Shown one piece after another: positions 1-8,470 of a stretch of 59,298 nt of DNA (position 1 is the stretch's first letter; every line of letters begins with the position of its first letter). The stretch lies in the NCBI GenBank assembly GCA_049663345.1, contig JBATDG010000105.1, forward strand, positions 1-59,298. Direction: 5' to 3'. The position numbers were made by a program, and so were the translations under genes. The DNA comes from SZUA-365 sp049663345. Its GTDB lineage: Bacteria; Bacteroidota; Ignavibacteria; SZUA-365. A model generated the notes under the pieces. It ran no database searches and had not been told where the DNA came from. It saw nothing but the letters and a program-made list of their open reading frames with translations.

Positions 1-237
1 CGTCCTAGCATCCTAACGTCCTCACGTCCTCACGTCCTCACGTCCTCACGTCCTAACGACCTCACGTCCTAACGACCTAACGTCCTAACGACCTAACGTC
101 CTAACGTCCTAACGACCTCACGTCTTCACGTCCTCACGTCCTCACGTCCTCACGTCCTCACGTCCTCACGTCCTTCCGTCCTCACGTCTTCACGTCTTCA
201 CGTCCTAACGACCTCACGTCCTAACGTCCTTCCGTCC
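1..237. repeat. Degenerate 8-bp tandem repeat array
   Basis: About 30 copies of an 8-bp unit, mostly CGTCCTCA with variants CGTCCTAA, CGACCTAA and CGTCTTCA, run from the window edge to the 3' side of the next gene. The true left boundary lies outside the window. There are no unique spacers, so it is not a CRISPR. Read on the minus strand the unit is TGAGGACG/TTAGGACG, related in wording to the short-period repeat at 56,505-56,535. Short-period arrays like this are common between genes in FCB-group genomes; function unknown. Confidence 0.85.
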
Positions 238-272
238 TCACGTCCTATCGCCCTTACGCTTTGCCGTCTTTC

Positions 273-1328
273 TCACTCTTGCGGGGCGCTGCCCTGGTTG
301 TGCTGATAGATCGGGTTGTCGATGTCCTTTATTCGGCGGGAGTATTCGGATTCGCCCACGTTGCTGTGCCAGTTGCCGGAGAGCATGGCGATGCCGGTGA
401 CGAGCAGGAAAATGCCGACGACCGCAGCGGCAACCCAGGAGGACTTGAAGATGAAGCGCGATTTGCGCGAGGCTTTGAGCTGCAGTGTGTCGCGCACGGG
501 ACAAGCGTCCACGCAGGCCATGCAGGAGGTGCATTCGTCGGACATCACCACGTTTAGCCGGTCCACCGCGATGCGGTTGGGACACACCTTTGCGCATTTT
601 GCACAATCGATGCAGCTCTCCGAGTTGCGGGTGATGCGGAAAGGACTGAGCAATCCGGTCAGTCCCAGCAGTGCGCCGTATGGACAAAGGTACCGGCACC
701 AGAAATTCCTGATGACGAGTGAGAGTCCGACAAGTATGGCCAGAACGATTATCGAGAATTGAGATATGTGTTTAAAGAAGAGAAACATTTTCACATCCGC
801 AACCCTGTTGTAGGGACTGCTGAGAAACTGTTCGAGAGAAAGGGCGTCCATTCCGAAAAACACGACATAGAAGAGAAAGGCCAGCAGGAGGTATTTGATT
901 GAGCGAAGGGGATAATCCAGCCAGCGCCAGACGCCGAAGTTGCGGCCGAAGATTTTCTTTCCGAATTCCCCGATGTTCTCGGAAAGCGTTCCCACAGGAC
1001 AAAGCCAGCTGCAGAAGGATTTCTTCACCAGCACCGACATCGCAATGATGGCGAATAGGATGAAGAGTCCCGCCGGATGCACGGGGTGGATGGCGCCACT
1101 CAGTGCGAAATAATAGAGGCTCATCAAAGCGGAGATGGGGAGAAAGCCTTCGACCCCGGGGGGACGCGTCATAGCGATCGCGCCGCTTCCCTCATGCCAT
1201 GAAACCCACATTGTGAATTCCACCCCTATCCAGAGGCAGAGAAGAATAAAAGCGAACTGTATCCAGAATCGCAGCTGCTGTGCGTTGCCCGACGGTCGCC
1301 AGGTCTTGAGGTGCTTCAATGTGTTCAT
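273..1328 (-). CDS. Membrane-bound 4Fe-4S polyferredoxin (YccM/NapH/NosR C-terminal type)
   Basis: A 351-residue integral membrane iron-sulfur protein. It has hydrophobic segments near residues 21-45, 65-100, 143-162, 190-207 and 298-316. Two membrane-edge motifs CxxxCP (C106/C110 and C211/C215) are the family hallmark, and a cytoplasmic pair of 4Fe-4S ferredoxin motifs lies at residues 239-249 and 266-276 (CxxCxxCxxxCP). Members of this family shuttle electrons between membrane quinols and periplasmic or cytoplasmic oxidoreductases; the partner here is not visible. The start is taken at the ATG nine bases from an operator-like site shared with the adjacent Rrf2 regulator, so redox or nitrosative control is a reasonable inference. 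No clear Shine-Dalgarno sequence is seen. Specific assignment to NapH or NosR is not justified because the companion genes are absent. Confidence 0.88.
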   Translation of the reverse strand: MNTLKHLKTWRPSGNAQQLRFWIQFAFILLCLWIGVEFTMWVSWHEGSGAIAMTRPPGVEGFLPISALMSLYYFALSGAIHPVHPAGLFILFAIIAMSVLVKKSFCSWLCPVGTLSENIGEFGKKIFGRNFGVWRWLDYPLRSIKYLLLAFLFYVVFFGMDALSLEQFLSSPYNRVADVKMFLFFKHISQFSIIVLAILVGLSLVIRNFWCRYLCPYGALLGLTGLLSPFRITRNSESCIDCAKCAKVCPNRIAVDRLNVVMSDECTSCMACVDACPVRDTLQLKASRKSRFIFKSSWVAAAVVGIFLLVTGIAMLSGNWHSNVGESEYSRRIKDIDNPIYQHNQGSAPQE

Positions 1329-1336
1329 CGTAGATA

Positions 1337-1354
1337 ATCGAGTCCATTATCGAT
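1337..1354 (-). promoter_or_regulatory. Putative Rrf2-type operator upstream of the 4Fe-4S protein
   Basis: The 18-bp site ATCGAGTCCATTATCGAT lies 9-26 bases upstream of the 4Fe-4S membrane protein start. It matches the site before the neighbouring Rrf2 gene (1837-1854) at 16 of 18 positions, and has inverted ATCGA/TCGAT ends. The position, overlapping the expected leader, suits repression. Binding by the adjacent regulator is inferred. Confidence 0.65.
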
Positions 1355-1373
1355 AATAGGGGCAAAAAAAAGG

Positions 1374-1826
1374 TCAGCGTTCTTTAGCGAATTCGTTGAT
1401 CAGGTTGGCAATTTTTTCGCGGGAGATGGGGAGGACGTCCGCAAGGCTGTCCGACGAAAGCATCTCGCGGATCGTATCTCGGACTTCGCCCCAGCGGTCA
1501 TGCACGGGACAGGGCTTGCCTGTTCCGCACCCGGGGAAACCGAGCACGCAGCGCTCGAAGAACGCAAGTCCGTCGATCGCTTCCACCACATCGATAAGGT
1601 GAATCTGCTCCGGCGAACGCTGCAGCGTAAAGCCGCCATGCACGCCTTTGAAGGAAGTCAGCACGCCTTTCTCACTCAGCGATTGTAGAATCTTCGCAAG
1701 AAAATGCACCGGGATCGACAGCTCGGAAGCTATTTCCTTGATGCCGACACGGCGCTCGGGCTGCGTGGCGATATAGAGCGTCGCCTGAATCCCGTATTCA
1801 CAAGCTTTGGAAAAAATGAGTGACAT
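1374..1826 (-). CDS. Rrf2-family transcriptional regulator, probable Fe-S sensor
   Basis: A 150-residue Rrf2-family winged-helix repressor. The N-terminal half carries the family helix-turn-helix (around residues 28-60, including IASELSIPVHFLAKILQ and GVHGGF). The sensor loop contains C93, C100 and C106, spaced C-x6-C-x5-C, the arrangement used by Fe-S-ligating Rrf2 proteins (IscR, NsrR, RsrR type), so it probably senses iron-sulfur status, oxygen or nitric oxide. The open frame extends upstream to 1997, but the start at 1826 gives the normal length and conserved N-terminus, with AAGGAT just upstream and an inverted repeat at 1832-1859. It follows the same direction as the 4Fe-4S protein, and both are preceded by the same site, which argues for autoregulation plus control of the neighbour. 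Confidence 0.9.
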   Translation of the reverse strand: MSLIFSKACEYGIQATLYIATQPERRVGIKEIASELSIPVHFLAKILQSLSEKGVLTSFKGVHGGFTLQRSPEQIHLIDVVEAIDGLAFFERCVLGFPGCGTGKPCPVHDRWGEVRDTIREMLSSDSLADVLPISREKIANLINEFAKER

Positions 1827-1831
1827 AATCC

Positions 1832-1859
1832 TTAACATCGAGTCTTTTATCGATGTTAA
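1832..1859 (-). promoter_or_regulatory. Perfect inverted repeat, putative Rrf2 autoregulatory operator
   Basis: Two perfect 10-bp arms, TTAACATCGA (1832-1841) and TCGATGTTAA (1850-1859), flank an 8-base centre, directly upstream of the Rrf2 start. The inner 18 bases (1837-1854) recur upstream of the 4Fe-4S gene. Rrf2 proteins typically bind such palindromes and repress their own gene; that role is inferred. Confidence 0.72.
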
Positions 1860-2000
1860 ACTACGGAGATTTTCCATGACAAGCAACGAGGAAATTCGAA
1901 TGGGATCGGAGCTGCACGCCGGAGGAACTCTTCGCGCTGCAGACGGCTGCGCGGCGCGGTGCATTGAAGCTGATAATGCACGCAGCGCTCCCGACACGGT

Positions 2001-3050
2001 CTACTTGACGAACAGATCCTCCTTCAATTCCTCATCCACCATGCGGAAAGCGCCGTGCTTGAGCGTGACGGCAAATACGCAGACGGGATAGCCGGGTGCG
2101 ATGCGCACGCGCATCACGTCGGTGGTGGGAAGTCCGTTATTGATCGGTGTCCACGCGACACCGCCGTTCGTGCTGCGCAGAACACCGCTCCCGATGGCGG
2201 ATATGTAAATGAGATTTTCATTCTGCGGATGAACAGCGATTTCGGAAATCTCACCTATGCCGTTCAGCTGCGTCCAGCTCAGTCCCGCATTCTGCGAGCG
2301 GTAAAGCCCTGCTCCCGTGCCGGTGACGCCGATATACACGACGTCGGGTGAATGCGGGGAAAAGGTGATCGCCCTCACACCCGTTCCTGCATCGCGTTTC
2401 CCAAATCCTGTGGTGGCTTCCGCCCAGGTTGCACCGGCATTCGAAGTTCGAAGCAGCGTCTGCCTGCCGGAACAGCCGACGAGCATGACGTCCAGCCGGG
2501 CAGGATGTACGCCGATGGTCTGGATCGCCGCATCGGTCAGCAGCGCCGTCCATGTCTGACCATTGTCGCTGGTGCGGTGCAGTCCCTTCCACCATCCCAG
2601 TCCGCAATAAATCCGGGGAGGATTTTCCTGCGTGCGATGAAGATGGAGAATGCCTCCGCTTTTCCAGGTCGATGGTGTAGGGATCAGCTTCCACGATGCA
2701 CCGCCGTCGCTACTCGAGTAGAGCATCTGCTCGCTCTGGCGGCCGCTGTAGCCGGCCAGGAGCTGCTCGCGGTTGTTCGGGTCCTGGTACAAACCGGAGA
2801 CGCGCTCGCCGCCGAACGTCGTGGGCAGTCCGCTGCTGCGCAGCTGCCAGTTGAAGGCGCCGTCAACGCTTTCGTACACCTGCCCTGCATCCGTGCCGCA
2901 GAACATGCGCAGCGAATCAACCGGATCGATTGCGAGATTATAGACGAGCGTATGCCCGAGTCCCCGATTCATCGGCTCCCAGGTGGACGTCTGTGCGTGG
3001 AGAGGAGAGAACGCGAACAGCAGTATGATAATGATTGTGAAGTATCGCAT
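2001..3050 (-). CDS. Secreted BNR/Asp-box beta-propeller protein
   Basis: A 349-residue secreted protein with a clear signal peptide (residues 1-19, ending near LHAQ). The body is made of repeated sialidase-type Asp-box motifs (SxDxGxxW variants such as SVDGAFNW, SSDGGASW, TSDNGQTW, TSNAGATW, SQNAGLSW, STNGGVAW), spaced about 45 residues apart, as in a six- or seven-bladed propeller. No catalytic residues of true sialidases can be claimed, and no T9SS sorting domain is present. An AAGGAG ribosome site overlaps the end of the upstream VIT/VWA gene, 11 bases away, so the two are almost certainly co-transcribed. It may be an extracellular binding partner of that protein; this is inference. Confidence 0.82.
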   Translation of the reverse strand: MRYFTIIIILLFAFSPLHAQTSTWEPMNRGLGHTLVYNLAIDPVDSLRMFCGTDAGQVYESVDGAFNWQLRSSGLPTTFGGERVSGLYQDPNNREQLLAGYSGRQSEQMLYSSSDGGASWKLIPTPSTWKSGGILHLHRTQENPPRIYCGLGWWKGLHRTSDNGQTWTALLTDAAIQTIGVHPARLDVMLVGCSGRQTLLRTSNAGATWAEATTGFGKRDAGTGVRAITFSPHSPDVVYIGVTGTGAGLYRSQNAGLSWTQLNGIGEISEIAVHPQNENLIYISAIGSGVLRSTNGGVAWTPINNGLPTTDVMRVRIAPGYPVCVFAVTLKHGAFRMVDEELKEDLFVK

Positions 3051-3061
3051 GGTTCACTCCT

Positions 3062-5167
3062 TTATTTCAGCAATGTCATGGTGATCATGCGCTGTTCTCC
3101 ACCTAAGGAAAGCACGCACAGATATGTACCCGAAGAAGCGAAGCGCCCGGCGGTGTCACGGCCGTCCCAGGTCAGCACCTGCCAGCCCGGGCTGTCGAGG
3201 TTGTCGGCAAGGACGCGCACCAGCCGCCCGAGCACATCATACACGCGCACGCTGCCCATCGCCGCACCGCCCGCACCGCTGCTGACGTGATGCGGCAGGA
3301 AAAAGCGAATACTCGTGGACGGATTAAACGGGTTCGGATAATTCTGCTGCAGCTGCATGGTCTCCGGTACGGCCAACTCACCGGCAGCGAGTTCGCCGCC
3401 AGGATCGTCGGGTTCGCGGTATATAATGAAGGCAGTAAACGGTGTGAGTATCATGTACTTCTCACTCAATCGGATAACAGCCTCCTTTATTTCAGTCGAA
3501 TCCGTCACATCACGCAGCTGATCAAGCAGCTGTTGAATTCTCAGCGCGGCCCAATAGCGCGCGACCTGCACGACCTCGTTCGGATTATTGTCGAGTGTGA
3601 GTGTTCGCGTATCACTGGTACGAATACCTATGCCGGGGAGAGTGTAGGAAAAGGCGCAAGGTCCGTCAACGCTCTCAGCATAGCGTCCGGCGCCGGTCAT
3701 ACGGGCGGGCATGATTTCGTAGAGCGGGCGCTGAGGAAACGCGTCGAGCACTCCGGAGGGATATTCCAGCATTGCCTGCAGCACCGTGCTTGAGGCGAAA
3801 TCGAAGGTCAACCGTTCGAGGGCATCGTCGATATTCATACCCTGTTCAAGTGCGGTGAGCTTTCCGCCGGATAGCCGGGCGAGTTCGCTGAGCACCCCGA
3901 TGTTATCGGTGTAAATGGTCATCGGGTAGAGCGACGTTAGCTTGTTCTCTATCATCAGGGACGGCAGCAGGCCGTTCACCGTGCGGACGCCGGCATTCGG
4001 CAGTCCGTCCGTCACAAACACGCAGCGATGATGCGCCTCCGGTCGGAAGGCGGTGGTGGCCAGCGCACTCAATGCGGATTGATAGTTCGTCGTTCCGCGC
4101 GGCTGGAAATTCTCCCGGAGGAATTGAAGCGCTGAAATAATGGCCTCCGGCTCTGCAAAGGCCATGGCAGTATCGGCAGGGAATCGCATCATCCTATCAT
4201 TAAACAGGACGATTGCGAAGCGGTCGTAGCGCATCAGTCGAACGAGCACGCGCTCAATCGCGTAAAGGACCATACCGCGGCGCAGTCCGGTCATGCTCGC
4301 CGAGGCATCGATTGTGAACACGAAATCGACCTTCGCATACGCGGAGGCGTCTATGGTGTCGGGGAACCATACGAGAAATGTACTGCTGTCCGCCGCGAGG
4401 AGATCGCTGTGTCTGAGTACGAACAGGGAGTCCGCCCAACCGGTAAGCCGGTACATCACCGTAAAATCCTCTTCGAGCACGACATTCTCCGCATTCAGAT
4501 GCAGCGTCATTTCCCGTTCGCTGAGAGGTGTGCGGCCCAGCATCATCGGACGATCATCGAAATTCGTTTCAAGCATTTCGATGGGGGCGTCCATCGAGAG
4601 CGCGACCTGCACGTCGAGCACCTGCACTCCCATTCCCTGATATCCGGTCATGTTCATCGGATAATCATAGCGCACGATGCCTTCCGGAGTCACGGGCAGC
4701 ACCTGGAAATATTGCAGTTCTATACGCCTGTCATCGTTGGGATGAATAGGCGTAATGCGGATCTGAAATCTGTTGGCGCCCATCGATTCGAGAATAACCG
4801 GATCGCCGATGTTGTGCTGATTCAGCGAATCGTAGATCTGCTGCGCCTCTTCCTTGCGCTTGACCTGGAAGGTGTAGCGCTTGCCATCCAGCCACATCCA
4901 CAAACCGTCGACCGTGGAGCCCTCTGGAAGGGAGAAAACATAGTATCCCTCCAGCTCCATCGTCTGATCGTTGTGAAAGGTTTCATCCACATGTGTGATA
5001 GCCAGGAGATTCCGGAGCGTCGTCCGCGTATGGGTTTCGGTCTGAAGCAGATTATAGATGGGCGAGGCCGTGCCGGGCTTGCGGGCGTAGAGCCGTCCCG
5101 CCTCAGCTTGCGATGCAGCGAAGCAGAGCAGAACGATGAAAATGAACGAGAAGCAAAGGCGCTGCAT
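3062..5167 (-). CDS. VIT and von Willebrand A domain protein with T9SS sorting domain
   Basis: A 701-residue exported protein. Residues 1-23 form a signal peptide; residues about 35-190 match the VIT (vault/inter-alpha-trypsin) domain; residues about 278-455 are a von Willebrand A domain with a MIDAS metal site D287-x-S289-x-S291; a helical stretch follows, and residues about 618-701 are a type IX secretion C-terminal domain beginning with NYPNPFNPST. The VIT-VWA pair is found in inter-alpha-trypsin-like proteins and many bacterial surface proteins that bind other proteins in a metal-dependent way. The start has a strong AAGGAGG site. It heads a two-gene operon with the BNR protein. The ligand is unknown. 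Confidence 0.9.
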   Translation of the reverse strand: MQRLCFSFIFIVLLCFAASQAEAGRLYARKPGTASPIYNLLQTETHTRTTLRNLLAITHVDETFHNDQTMELEGYYVFSLPEGSTVDGLWMWLDGKRYTFQVKRKEEAQQIYDSLNQHNIGDPVILESMGANRFQIRITPIHPNDDRRIELQYFQVLPVTPEGIVRYDYPMNMTGYQGMGVQVLDVQVALSMDAPIEMLETNFDDRPMMLGRTPLSEREMTLHLNAENVVLEEDFTVMYRLTGWADSLFVLRHSDLLAADSSTFLVWFPDTIDASAYAKVDFVFTIDASASMTGLRRGMVLYAIERVLVRLMRYDRFAIVLFNDRMMRFPADTAMAFAEPEAIISALQFLRENFQPRGTTNYQSALSALATTAFRPEAHHRCVFVTDGLPNAGVRTVNGLLPSLMIENKLTSLYPMTIYTDNIGVLSELARLSGGKLTALEQGMNIDDALERLTFDFASSTVLQAMLEYPSGVLDAFPQRPLYEIMPARMTGAGRYAESVDGPCAFSYTLPGIGIRTSDTRTLTLDNNPNEVVQVARYWAALRIQQLLDQLRDVTDSTEIKEAVIRLSEKYMILTPFTAFIIYREPDDPGGELAAGELAVPETMQLQQNYPNPFNPSTSIRFFLPHHVSSGAGGAAMGSVRVYDVLGRLVRVLADNLDSPGWQVLTWDGRDTAGRFASSGTYLCVLSLGGEQRMITMTLLK

Positions 5168-5310
5168 GTTTCCTCCTTCCGGCGATGTTGGCGATTACGA
5201 GTGCTAGACACGCGAACGGAACATTCGTTCCTTTCGCTTCTCTCGTTGAGCGATATTTTTTCTGATACAGCCATCATCTATATTTCACCGCCGCGTTCAT
5301 CACATCGGAT

Positions 5311-6618
5311 ATGCTTGCCATGCAATTCATCCCCGCATTCCTACAGTCGGCTCTCCCGGCCGCAATTGACATCTCCCTTGCCGTGCTTTTCCAGAAAGGT
5401 GCCATCAGTCTCCTGGTCGGTGCGCTTGTCGGCATCGAGCGCGAGCGCTCACAGGACGATCATCAGAAACTTTTTGCCGGCATCCGCACATTCCCGCTCA
5501 TCGCGCTGCTGGGGTTTCTTTCCGGACTCCTCGGCACCGCAATCGGCCCCTGGGTGCTCGGCGTCTTCGCCGGGGGCTTCATCGCCATGGTGGTCGTCTC
5601 GTACTATATAGAAGCGCGCGCAGGATACCACGGTGCAACGAATGAGGTCGCAGTAATCACTGTCTTTTTACTCGGCGTGTTAATTCATCATGAATTTTTT
5701 ATCGTCGCCATCGCCACCAGTGTGGTGCTGACCCTGTTCCTTTCTTTAAAAGCGCCGCTGCAGCAGCTCGTCGCGCACGTGCAGGCGGAGGACATTTACG
5801 CAACGCTGAAATTCGCGATCATCACGGCAATCATTCTGCCTATTCTTCCGAACACGACGTTCGGTCCGTTCGACGTCCTGAATCCCCGTCAGGTCTGGTA
5901 CATGGTGGTGCTAATCGCCGGCATCAGCTTTGCCGGCTATGTGCTGGTGAAGGTGTTCGGCTCGAAAAAAGGACTCACGCTGACAGGCATGATGGGTGGA
6001 CTCGTATCCAGCACCGCGGTCACGCTTTCTTTCTCACAGAAAAGCCGCGAGGCGCCTGAACTCGGAAAGACCTTCGCCTCCGCCATCGTGTTAGCATGCT
6101 CGATCATGTTTCCCCGGATCCTGATTGAGATCGCTGTGGTGAACCGCTCCCTTCTCGCCTTCATCTGGCCCTTCATCGCCATTCTCACCGTCAGCGGTGT
6201 GAGCGCGAGCATGGTGCTGCTGTTCGGAAAAAAGAAAGACAGCAATACCGAAGTTGATCTGAAGAATCCCTTCGAACTGATGTCTGCGATAAAGTTCGGA
6301 CTCATTTTCGCCGTCATCATTTTTGCATCGAAAGCCGCACAGATCTATCTCGGCGACGGGGGTGTGTATCTCGCCGCTGCGCTGGCGGGACTCACAGACG
6401 TCGACGCCATAACGCTCTCAATGGCGAATCTCTCGAAGACCTCACTCAGCGAAAGTACTGCCTCAGTAGCTATCCTGATAGCAGTGGTGATGAACACCAT
6501 CGTCAAGGCCAGCATTGCCTTCTCGCTCGGCGCCGCGGCCCTGCGTCGCTACACGCTTCCGGGGTTCGGTCTGGTGCTGGTCACGGGACTGGTGCTGATC
6601 GGTTGGCTGTTGATGTGA
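5311..6618 (+). CDS. MgtC/SapB-type membrane protein with DUF4010 domain
   Basis: A 435-residue polytopic membrane protein. The N-terminal part (residues about 20-150) has the MgtC/SapB signature G-x-L-x-G-x-E-R (VGALVGIERERSQ). The C-terminal part (about 180-435) is the DUF4010 domain with many hydrophobic helices and the conserved GLTDVDAIT segment. MgtC-like proteins are linked to magnesium and stress adaptation, but two-domain DUF4010 proteins have no established transport substrate. A second in-frame ATG lies at 5320; neither has an obvious ribosome site. It stands alone, divergent from the VIT/VWA operon. Confidence 0.85.
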   Translation: MLAMQFIPAFLQSALPAAIDISLAVLFQKGAISLLVGALVGIERERSQDDHQKLFAGIRTFPLIALLGFLSGLLGTAIGPWVLGVFAGGFIAMVVVSYYIEARAGYHGATNEVAVITVFLLGVLIHHEFFIVAIATSVVLTLFLSLKAPLQQLVAHVQAEDIYATLKFAIITAIILPILPNTTFGPFDVLNPRQVWYMVVLIAGISFAGYVLVKVFGSKKGLTLTGMMGGLVSSTAVTLSFSQKSREAPELGKTFASAIVLACSIMFPRILIEIAVVNRSLLAFIWPFIAILTVSGVSASMVLLFGKKKDSNTEVDLKNPFELMSAIKFGLIFAVIIFASKAAQIYLGDGGVYLAAALAGLTDVDAITLSMANLSKTSLSESTASVAILIAVVMNTIVKASIAFSLGAAALRRYTLPGFGLVLVTGLVLIGWLLM

Positions 6619-6620
6619 AG

Positions 6621-6690
6621 AGGTCAAAAAGGTAAAAAGTCAAAAAGTCAAAAAGTCAAAATGTTAAGAGGTGAAGGGCGAAGGGCGAAG
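6621..6690. repeat. Low-complexity short tandem repeats (aaaaagtc and gaagggc)
   Basis: Just after the MgtC-like gene the sequence repeats GTCAAAAA at an 8- to 9-base period four to five times, followed by a short GAAGGGC duplication. It holds no reading frame or terminator hairpin that I can see. It resembles the simple-period intergenic repeats at 1-237. Confidence 0.7.
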
Positions 6691-6792
6691 CGTAGAGCTG
6701 CTGTGAATACATGGATTCGCTGCTGCGAACACATGACATTTCGTAGGGGCGAGCCACTGTGATCAAAACAGACGGACTATGCCGAACGGAAC

Positions 6793-6905
6793 GGCTGAAT
6801 TCAACGATTGGAATTTGCGGTTTGTATACGGCTCGGCCCCATGCGAGGGCTGAATTCAGCGATTGGAAGTTGAGGCTCTGCCCCATGCGAGGGCTGAATT
6901 CAACG
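6793..6905. repeat. Imperfect ~50-bp direct repeat overlapping the CHAD stop codon
   Basis: The block GGCTGAATTCAACGATTGGA begins at 6793, recurs with one change at 6848, and its first 14 bases recur at 6892. The intervening text (CCCCATGCGAGGGC) also repeats. The third copy contains the last codons and stop of the CHAD gene, suggesting that the repeat arose by duplication of that gene's 3' end. Confidence 0.75.
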
Positions 6906-8384
6906 CAGCAGCGCGCGGAGCATGCGTTTGCGCATGTCGGGGGATTGAAAGCGCGACCATGCTTCGGCGAAGCCGAGCATGAGTTCATGCTTGCGTGATT
7001 CGCGTCCTGCAAGGTAGTTGAGAAGGGGCGCCGGGTTGAGCCGTTCGTTCAGTGGACGTGCCGATTGCCGGGCATCGAGCCCCGTGACAAAATCCGTGAT
7101 CATATCGCTGGCGGCCTGACCATCCTGCAGTTCCCCGAGATAATCCTGCAATTCTATCACCTGACGAATCGCTTTGCGTCCGCCCGGTCCCAGCAATTCC
7201 GCGAAGCATTCCATTGTGTATCGCAGCTTCTTGCTCTGAATGCGCAGGCGGTGGAGCAGGTCGATGGATGCGAGCGGAAGGTGATGCTCGAATGCGAGTA
7301 TATCGGTATAGCGTTCGAGAATCAGTACCGGAGCGATATGTCCGATGCGGCGCGGAAGTCCCGGCAGCACTTCGCTGTCCGCAGCGGCGCCGCTGCCCGG
7401 AGTTTCGACGAAGTGGCTGAAGCTATCGCGAAAACGCTGATACGCATCGCTTGAAAGATGAGTACGAAGCGCGGTGTAATGCTGCAGGCGTTCCTCTTCC
7501 CAGGCCTGCAGCAGGGGTGCGAAGGAGGCGGCGTCCTCCGGCAGAAGTGCGTCGGAATAGCCGCGCATGTTCTCCAGCAAAACATCGAGATCCCGTACGT
7601 GTCCCAATGCCCTGGCAATTTGGCGAAGCGGTTTGGCGAATTTGTTTTTGGCCTTTGCCTCGAATGCTGCGTCGAATATTTCAAAGGCCGAACGCAGGCG
7701 CCTTGTCGCGACCCGCATCTTATGCACGACTTCGGGATCGCTGTCCATTTCCGGATGCGCTTCCTGCTTCAGCATTTCAGTGAAATACCTGCGAAGCACT
7801 TTGCGCCCAGCTTCGGCGAAGGAATCTTCCGGCTGGATGCCGGGTCTGGCATTATCCTGCTCCACGGACGAATCGCTCACTGATGCATCATTGGATGCGG
7901 CATCAAAAAGCGCGAGTCCGTCGCGTTCGAAAGCCTTGCGCCAGAAGCGAGTGCGGCTTTCCGAGAGTCCTGTCTCCGCAGCGATGGAGCCCGTGTTGCG
8001 TCCCTCCGCATAGGCGAGAACGATGGTCATCCGCCGACGGAGATCCTCGTCAGTTTCTTCCGCAATGTGCTGCCGCAGCACATCGCGTGCCTCGGCATCG
8101 AGTCTGACAGCAGGACCCTTCTGCTCCCCACTATGCTTGCTGCGAACGACAGCAGGAGCGAAGCCGGGAGAGAACATATCCATGCCGTACTTCTCGAACA
8201 CCCCGCGCCAATAGCGCGTGCGGCTTTCGGAGAGTCCCACCAGTGCGGCGAGGCTCTGCGTTTCCGCCCCATCCGCGTAGGCGAGTACGATCTTCGCATT
8301 TCGCTGCCGTTCCGTATCGGTGGCAGAATCGCTGATCAGCGAAACTAGTTTACTTCTCTGGAAGTCGTCGAGGGAGATGGTCAT
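6900..8384 (-). CDS. CHAD domain protein with duplicated N-terminal helix-turn-helix
   Basis: A 494-residue protein from the ATG at 8384 (the frame stays open to 8453, but that extension looks untranslated). Residues about 8-72 and 88-152 are two copies of one homeodomain-like helix-turn-helix module, each with the pattern IVLAYA(D/E)G followed by GLSESRTR(Y/F)W. Residues about 190-480 are a CHAD (conserved histidine alpha-helical) domain: it opens with MRVATRRLRSAFEIF, has several basic helices, and a second KKLRYTMECFAELLG block. CHAD domains bind inorganic polyphosphate and often accompany polyphosphate granules. The HTH pair suggests DNA binding too. No polyphosphate kinase or exopolyphosphatase is in the window. 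Ends inside a direct repeat. Confidence 0.88.
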   Translation of the reverse strand: MTISLDDFQRSKLVSLISDSATDTERQRNAKIVLAYADGAETQSLAALVGLSESRTRYWRGVFEKYGMDMFSPGFAPAVVRSKHSGEQKGPAVRLDAEARDVLRQHIAEETDEDLRRRMTIVLAYAEGRNTGSIAAETGLSESRTRFWRKAFERDGLALFDAASNDASVSDSSVEQDNARPGIQPEDSFAEAGRKVLRRYFTEMLKQEAHPEMDSDPEVVHKMRVATRRLRSAFEIFDAAFEAKAKNKFAKPLRQIARALGHVRDLDVLLENMRGYSDALLPEDAASFAPLLQAWEEERLQHYTALRTHLSSDAYQRFRDSFSHFVETPGSGAAADSEVLPGLPRRIGHIAPVLILERYTDILAFEHHLPLASIDLLHRLRIQSKKLRYTMECFAELLGPGGRKAIRQVIELQDYLGELQDGQAASDMITDFVTGLDARQSARPLNERLNPAPLLNYLAGRESRKHELMLGFAEAWSRFQSPDMRKRMLRALLR

Positions 8385-8470
8385 CGTGTTCTGCTGCCCT
8401 GGCATTAAATGAAACCATTTTACATGATTACAGAATTCTGCGGACGAAATCAAACATTAGATCGGCAAGC

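Noticed and set aside
1..237. CRISPR array
   Set aside because: The period is 8 bases with no unique spacers and no cas genes nearby.
4409..5611. 400-codon plus-strand frame across VIT/VWA and MgtC genes
   Set aside because: Overlaps two well-supported genes and has no protein-family features.
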